Assembly (NCBI GenBank): GCA_035354435.1
Contig: DAOQAY010000023.1
Span: forward strand, 1 to 27,122
Source of the DNA: JAKLDO01 sp035354435
Lineage (GTDB): Bacteria; UBP6; UBA1177
DNA: 27,122 bases
Direction of reading: 5' to 3'
The notes under the pieces were generated by a model. That model worked only from the letters and a program-made list of their open reading frames with translations. It did no database searches and was not told the origin of the DNA. Each line of letters begins with the position of its first letter. Position 1 is the first letter of the stretch. Positions 23,330-27,122 of this stretch are shown one piece after another. The position numbers and the translations under genes were made by a program.

Positions 23330-24985
23330 TCAGCTTACAATTTTTGATGTTTTTCTGGCGAGTGTTATCTTCTTTACACCTTCCATAACCATCATCACGG
23401 CAAGTACGATGAGTATTGCAGATACACTGCCCAGGAAAAGATTCTGACTGACAAAAAAGAATTTCCAGGCGAGCCAGAAAAGAGCCGTTATTGTCATTAC
23501 AAGCATGAAAATTGTTGCCCAGAGTGTGTATTTCAGGGGTTTGCCTTTTGCGTAAAGATATGAAGTAATTATGATAAAAACAAGTGCGGCGACAAGCTGA
23601 TTTGCAGCACCGAAAACCGGCCAGATGAGTGACCATGAATCGGTGATGCCCAGAATGAATGCCGGAATGACAGGGATAATAGTAAAAAAGAATTTGTTTC
23701 TTACCGGTTTCGGAAGAATTCCGCCTATCATTTCGTTTGTCAGGAATCTTGAAAGTCTTACACTGGTGTCAAGTGTGGTCATTATGAAAATGTTAACTAT
23801 TGTGACTCCGATCACGCTTCCAACTTCCGGTGTGAAAATAAACGAAGTAAGTTTCCCGAAACCGTCACCATACACGGCAAGAGCGCCGCTACTTTTGAAA
23901 ATTTCCTGAAGCTGACCCGGTTCGGTTCCCCACAATATTGCTCCACCGGCGATTATTACGGCGATAATTCCGATAATTGTTTCCATCAGCATTGCACCGA
24001 AGCCGACAAAAAGAGCATCGCTTTCCCTGTCGATCTGTTTTGAAGAAGTTCCGGAAGCGATAAGGCTGTGAAAGCCCGAAACCGCTCCGCAGGCAATAAT
24101 TATAAAAAGAAATGGAATTACCGGACCTTGTTCTGTACTTACAAAATTTGTGAAAAACGGTGCGTTCATATCGGGATGTACTATGAAAATCCCTGCAAAA
24201 GCAAGAAGAACTCCGATAATGAGAACCCAGCTTGAAATATAATCTCTCGGCTGTAGAAGTATCCATACAGGTGTTATAGAAGCACAAAATCCGTATGTCA
24301 TCAAAAGGGTGAACCAGATAACATATGAAGTATGCGGATCGTAAGGCAGAGTGATCGGGTACTGGAATCCGAGCCAGATGAATAAAATAAGTCCTGAAAT
24401 TGCAAAGATTGTGTTTGCCCAGAGTGGCAGGATTCTGTTTTTATTGAATATTCCGAACACTATTGCAAGAGGTATCGCCATGAATGTCGGGATTACAAGT
24501 TCAGCTTTAGTTATGAGTGATTTTGCTGCAAGATTTCCAAAAACAGCAACGACAAGGATTATTGTAAGCCAGACAAAAATGAGGAAAAGAATTCTCGCTT
24601 TATTTGAAACAAACTCCTTTGCTGTGTCAGGGATGCTGACTCCGCAATGCCGTACAGAAATGATCAGCGAAAGATAGTCATGGATCGCTCCGATAAAAAC
24701 TCCGGCTACCAGAAGCCAGATCACAGCAGGTCCCCAGCCGAAAAAAGTAACAGCAACGATCGGTCCCACAATGGGTCCGGCACCTGCAATTGATGAAAAA
24801 TGATGTCCGAAAAGTACAAGCCGTGCCGCCGGTGAAAAATCAATTCCATCCTGCTGGGCATGTGATGGACACGGATTCTGGTCAAGCGGTTCGACAAGTT
24901 TTTTCTGTAAAATCCTTTTGCCGTACCAGAAATAGGCAACAATAAGCCAGAGAGCGGAAAAGACGAGAATGTAAACACTGTTCAT
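23330..24985 (-). CDS. CstA-family carbon-starvation / pyruvate-peptide transporter
   Basis: A 551-residue polytopic membrane protein with about 14-16 hydrophobic segments. It carries the CstA-family signatures AARLVLFGHHFSSIAGAGPIVGPI near the N-terminus and SGFHSLIASGTSSKQIDRESDA in the middle. Family members CstA and BtsT take up pyruvate or peptides when carbon is scarce; E. coli members are about 700 residues, and this is one of the shorter forms. The ATG at 24985 follows a near-ideal SD (GGAGGTGAT). The TTG at 24997 opens a longer frame but overlaps that SD, so it is not used. It converges on the maltodextrin operon and has its own promoter. Confidence 0.92.
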   Translation of the reverse strand: MNSVYILVFSALWLIVAYFWYGKRILQKKLVEPLDQNPCPSHAQQDGIDFSPAARLVLFGHHFSSIAGAGPIVGPIVAVTFFGWGPAVIWLLVAGVFIGAIHDYLSLIISVRHCGVSIPDTAKEFVSNKARILFLIFVWLTIILVVAVFGNLAAKSLITKAELVIPTFMAIPLAIVFGIFNKNRILPLWANTIFAISGLILFIWLGFQYPITLPYDPHTSYVIWFTLLMTYGFCASITPVWILLQPRDYISSWVLIIGVLLAFAGIFIVHPDMNAPFFTNFVSTEQGPVIPFLFIIIACGAVSGFHSLIASGTSSKQIDRESDALFVGFGAMLMETIIGIIAVIIAGGAILWGTEPGQLQEIFKSSGALAVYGDGFGKLTSFIFTPEVGSVIGVTIVNIFIMTTLDTSVRLSRFLTNEMIGGILPKPVRNKFFFTIIPVIPAFILGITDSWSLIWPVFGAANQLVAALVFIIITSYLYAKGKPLKYTLWATIFMLVMTITALFWLAWKFFFVSQNLFLGSVSAILIVLAVMMVMEGVKKITLARKTSKIVS

Positions 24986-25012
24986 AATCACCTCCAACTG
25001 ATTAACGACATG

Positions 25013-25040
25013 ATTCTACTCTTTTCAAATCACTTTTCAA
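25013..25040 (-). promoter_or_regulatory. Probable promoter of the CstA-family gene
   Basis: On the minus strand TTGAAA (25040-25035), a 16-bp spacer and TAGAAT (25018-25013) lie 27 nt upstream of the start codon at 24985. Confidence 0.5.
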
Positions 25041-25112
25041 AAATATAAAAATAATAACAGTAAAAGCGTAGATAAAAACTTCAGGTGATATTTTAGGTGA
25101 GTCTGGGGTCGG

Positions 25113-25137
25113 TTTTGCATTTTTTAAAAACGCAAAA
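25113..25137. terminator. A/T-rich near-palindrome just downstream of the tRNA gene
   Basis: TTTTGC (25113-25118) pairs with GCAAAA (25132-25137), and the inner bases pair as T/A runs with one mismatch, forming a 25-bp near-perfect palindrome. It starts 14 nt past the tRNA 3' end and could help end tRNA transcription. There is no T-tract beyond it, so this is a guess. Confidence 0.3.
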
Positions 25138-25151
25138 TCTATTGAAAAGAC

Positions 25152-25227
25152 TGGAGCTTCCGAGCGGAATCGAACCGCTGACCTGCTGATTACGAATCAG
25201 CTGCTCTACCGACTGAGCCACGGAAGC
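25152..25227 (-). tRNA. tRNA-Thr (anticodon CGT)
   Basis: The minus strand folds into a full cloverleaf of 76 nt: acceptor GCTTCCG/CGGAAGC; D-stem GCTC/GAGC; anticodon stem GCTGA/TCAGC with loop TTCGTAA (anticodon CGT, codon ACG); T-arm AGCGG-TTCGATT-CCGCT. The discriminator is T, and the CCA end is encoded in the DNA. Confidence 0.97.
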
Positions 25228-25239
25228 ATCCATCGCGGG

Positions 25240-25267
25240 ATTATAAATATATGACCCCGGTTGTCAA
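25240..25267 (-). promoter_or_regulatory. Promoter of the tRNA-Thr gene with GC-rich discriminator
   Basis: Minus-strand TTGACA (25267-25262), 16-bp spacer and TATAAT (25245-25240) are both perfect hexamers; the tRNA starts 12 nt after the -10. CCCGCG directly follows the -10, the kind of GC-rich discriminator seen at stable-RNA promoters under stringent control. Confidence 0.8.
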
Positions 25268-25276
25268 TTTTAGATT

Positions 25277-25903
25277 TCAAGCGATCTTTCTGTACTCAAG
25301 ATAGGAATAGATTATGAGGTATGCGGTTCCGGCAAGTGTGACTGAAATAATGACGGCAGTGATATATTCTGCCGGAAGAAGAATGGAAACGATCATACAA
25401 AGTCCCATCAGTGCAAAAACTGCGGCTCCTTTCCGGTGAGTCTTTCTCCAAACTGTTTCATTGGCGAGTGTCCACGGGGTTTTTATCCCGACAAAGTAAT
25501 TCTGTCTCAGCTGTCCCATGAAATTTCCCATGCCCAGAAACAAAATGCCAATCGAAATGAGGACGATTTTAGAAACATCAAAGATCATTCCTTTTGATAC
25601 TCCGACAGTAATCCACGAGATTACAATGAACAGGATCACGGTGAACCAGTTTATCCATCCGAGAGCTTTTCCGTGTTTTTCGTATGAATCTCTTCTGGGA
25701 TCTATTTTCGGCAGTATCTCAAAAAACAGTGTCATGGCTACCGGCATGGCAGCGAGCCAGAAAATATTCCATTTCGCACCATAATTATCAATTTCTCCAG
25801 CTGCATTCCAGTGAAGCGGTATCTGCTCAGGAAGAGAACCGTAAATAGCACAGATTCCAAGAAATGAAATTATTGAAATAATTAAAGCGTTCCTGTTTTT
25901 CAT
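25277..25903 (-). CDS. SdpI-family membrane protein (DUF1648 + SdpI)
   Basis: This 208-residue inner-membrane protein has about six hydrophobic segments. The N-terminal DUF1648 signature is visible (PEQIPLHWNAAGEIDNYG), as is the SdpI-type central motif NFMGQLRQNYFVGIKTPWTLANETVWRKTH. In Bacillus, SdpI gives immunity to the SdpC toxin and binds the repressor SdpR at the membrane. Here no toxin gene is nearby, so its role may be general. Its start overlaps the end of the upstream HTH gene by ATGA, so the two are co-translated. Confidence 0.92.
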   Translation of the reverse strand: MKNRNALIISIISFLGICAIYGSLPEQIPLHWNAAGEIDNYGAKWNIFWLAAMPVAMTLFFEILPKIDPRRDSYEKHGKALGWINWFTVILFIVISWITVGVSKGMIFDVSKIVLISIGILFLGMGNFMGQLRQNYFVGIKTPWTLANETVWRKTHRKGAAVFALMGLCMIVSILLPAEYITAVIISVTLAGTAYLIIYSYLEYRKIA

Positions 25904-26169
25904 TTTTTTTCTCCGTAATTAAACCCGTAAAGCCATGATATTACATCCTGAAATAAAGTCGTATTAATAGAATAGACAATGTTCTGTCCATCTCTTTCCG
26001 CCAGAACAAGTTCTGACGATTTTAAAATGTTCAGATGAAACGAGACCGATGGCTTACTGATCGTGAAAGCATCGGCGATCTCTCCCGCAGTCATGTTCTT
26101 TTCCTTCAACATTTCGAGGATCTTTCTTCTTGTCGGATCTGAGAGAGCCTTGAAAACATCATTTATCAT
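25900..26169 (-). CDS. SdpR/ArsR-family autorepressor
   Basis: The 89-residue winged-helix protein matches short ArsR/SdpR regulators: FKALSDPTRRKILEMLKEKNMTAGEIADAF, then a recognition helix in ISKPSVSFHLNILKSSELV and wing AERDGQNIVYSINT. There are no cysteine pairs for metal sensing, which fits the SdpR rather than the metal-sensing branch. SD GGAGGAG lies 5-6 nt before ATG 26169. It heads a two-gene operon with the SdpI-type gene, and its promoter contains a palindromic operator. Confidence 0.93.
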   Translation of the reverse strand: MINDVFKALSDPTRRKILEMLKEKNMTAGEIADAFTISKPSVSFHLNILKSSELVLAERDGQNIVYSINTTLFQDVISWLYGFNYGEKK

Positions 26170-26189
26170 TTCTCCTCCTGTCGTTAAAC

Positions 26190-26209
26190 ATTTAGATAAT
26201 TCTCTAAAT
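26190..26209. promoter_or_regulatory. Palindromic operator of the sdpR-sdpI operon
   Basis: ATTTAGA (26190-26196), six bases, TCTAAAT (26203-26209) form a perfect 7-bp inverted repeat. It abuts and overlaps the -10 box of the leftward promoter, so bound repressor would block transcription. The form fits ArsR/SdpR dimer sites. Confidence 0.7.
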
Positions 26210-26237
26210 ATATAATCATGGCTGATGATGTTGTCAA
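26209..26237 (-). promoter_or_regulatory. Sigma-70-type promoter of the sdpR-sdpI operon
   Basis: Minus-strand TTGACA (26237-26232), a 17-bp spacer and TATATA (26214-26209) lie 40 nt upstream of the start codon. Confidence 0.7.
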
Positions 26238-26329
26238 GAAAAAAAAAGATAATTATTATCCGTCACTTTTTTGCAAAAAGAATTTCAATAAGTTAAAAGG
26301 CAAAGAGAAATTGTAGTAGGTTGATGATT

Positions 26330-27025
26330 ATGGAAACAATTGAACTTGACGGGATTTTAATTGAAGTTGTAAGAAAAAGGATCAGAAATATTTATTTAAG
26401 AGTCTATTCTCCAACCGGTGATGTAAAAATCTCAGCACCGGTAAGAATGAGTCTGAGCAATATCCGTTCGTTTGCGGTTTCAAAAATTGACTGGATAAAA
26501 AAACATCAGCAGAAAGTTCGTGAACTGGCAGATACAGTGCCGGTTGAATATCTCAATAAAAATAATTACTTCGTCTGGGGCGAGTGTTATAAGCTGGAAG
26601 TGATCGAAAAAGATACAATACCTAAGATATTTCTTGAAGACGGCAGTTTTATTCTTCAAGTCAGGCCAGCTACAAGCGAAGAAAAAAGAGAGATAATTAT
26701 TGAGGAATGGTACAAAGGTCAACTGAACGCCGCACTTGCACCGCTAATAGAAAAATGGGAAGAAATAATGGGTGTGAAAGTCAGCAGGATCTTTATTAAG
26801 CGGATGAAATCAAAGTGGGGAAGCTGTAACTACATTGCTAAAAATATCAGGTTCAACACAGAACTTGCAAAAAGACCGCTGAAATGTCTGGAATATGTGG
26901 TTGTGCATGAACTTGCGCATCTCCTTGAACGGTCACATAATGACAGATTCAAAGCCATAATGAGTAAATTCCTGCCGGACTGGCAGTCATGCCGTGATGA
27001 ACTTAACAGATTCCCGATAAGGTAA
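26330..27025 (+). CDS. YgjP-type zinc metallopeptidase (WLM / SprT-like, DUF45)
   Basis: The 231-residue cytoplasmic protein has the YgjP layout: a beta-rich N-terminal half (IEVVRKRIRNIYLRVYSPTGDVKISAP), the RMKSKWGSC segment and the zinc site VVHELAHLLERSHNDRF (HELAH plus a downstream His). The family is predicted to be zinc peptidases, and the substrate is unknown. Possible starts are TTG 26321, ATG 26324 and ATG 26330. The only SD-like stretch (GTAGTAGG, ending at 26320) is best spaced for 26330. It diverges from the sdpR operon and no strong promoter is evident. Confidence 0.9.
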   Translation: METIELDGILIEVVRKRIRNIYLRVYSPTGDVKISAPVRMSLSNIRSFAVSKIDWIKKHQQKVRELADTVPVEYLNKNNYFVWGECYKLEVIEKDTIPKIFLEDGSFILQVRPATSEEKREIIIEEWYKGQLNAALAPLIEKWEEIMGVKVSRIFIKRMKSKWGSCNYIAKNIRFNTELAKRPLKCLEYVVVHELAHLLERSHNDRFKAIMSKFLPDWQSCRDELNRFPIR

Positions 27026-27122
27026 TAGGTTGTGGTGAAACTGCTCCTTAAATTTATTGATAAATCGTATAATGGTAGTCTAAATCTGGACAGGGGAATT
27101 TAGTGGAATAAATTAACCTCTG
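27026..27122 (+). other. Right-hand non-coding tail
   Basis: No gene is visible in these 97 bases. A TATAAT at 27068-27073 could be the -10 of a gene lying beyond the edge, but no -35 partner stands out. Confidence 0.3.

Noticed and set aside
24986..24997. TTG start for the CstA-family gene
   Set aside because: It overlaps the ideal SD GGAGGTGAT that serves the ATG at 24985.

Overview
The window is a chromosomal segment of a Gram-negative, moderately AT-rich bacterium. Two outer-membrane porin genes and many lipoproteins with clear lipoboxes point to a double membrane. Several exported proteins carry EGF-like cysteine-rich modules, 'CGN..EG.E.CD' cysteine-rich repeats of the type first named in Myxococcus, and long Asp/Thr/Ser-rich linkers. 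This style is common in uncultured Myxococcota or deltaproteobacteria-like lineages. That placement is an inference from style only; no marker gene is present to settle it. No CRISPR array, rRNA or transposase was seen.

Phosphate region (1-5994). Reading leftward is a tightly packed operon: an ankyrin-repeat lipoprotein, an OprO/OprP-like porin, and a lipoprotein with a purple-acid-phosphatase-like fold that runs off the left edge. Reading rightward from the same intergenic region are a PhoB-type response regulator, a DUF47/PhoU-like protein and a PiT phosphate permease. The divergent control region holds four copies of TCTTAAC, two per strand, one of them inside a Pho-box-like element. The genes suggest release of phosphate from organic esters, passage across the outer membrane and uptake by PiT.

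Starch/maltodextrin region (6060-23174). After a small PspC-domain protein comes a leftward GH13 amylase lipoprotein. Divergent from it is a long rightward operon: LamB-like porin, second GH13 lipoprotein, MalK-type ATPase, a fused MalE-MalF protein, an inserted YhcG/DUF1016 nuclease, MalG, third GH13 lipoprotein with EGF-like modules, and a six-hairpin glycosidase lipoprotein with an acidic linker and a C-terminal carbohydrate-binding-like module. Together these would cut alpha-glucans at the cell surface or in the periplasm, admit oligosaccharides through the porin and import them by the ABC transporter.

The most striking observation is the YhcG/DUF1016 gene sitting exactly at the malF-malG junction. 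It is flanked by a 37-bp direct repeat (34 of 37 identical) that copies the malF stop codon and the first nine codons of malG, so both neighbours stay intact. The gene also contains a 36-bp in-frame tandem repeat with a perfect 17-bp palindrome. This looks like a selfish nuclease gene that inserted with duplication of its target.

Right flank (23175-27122): a terminator, a CstA-family transporter (leftward), tRNA-Thr(CGT) with its own promoter, an sdpI-sdpR pair with an operator overlapping its promoter, and a YgjP-type zinc metallopeptidase (rightward).
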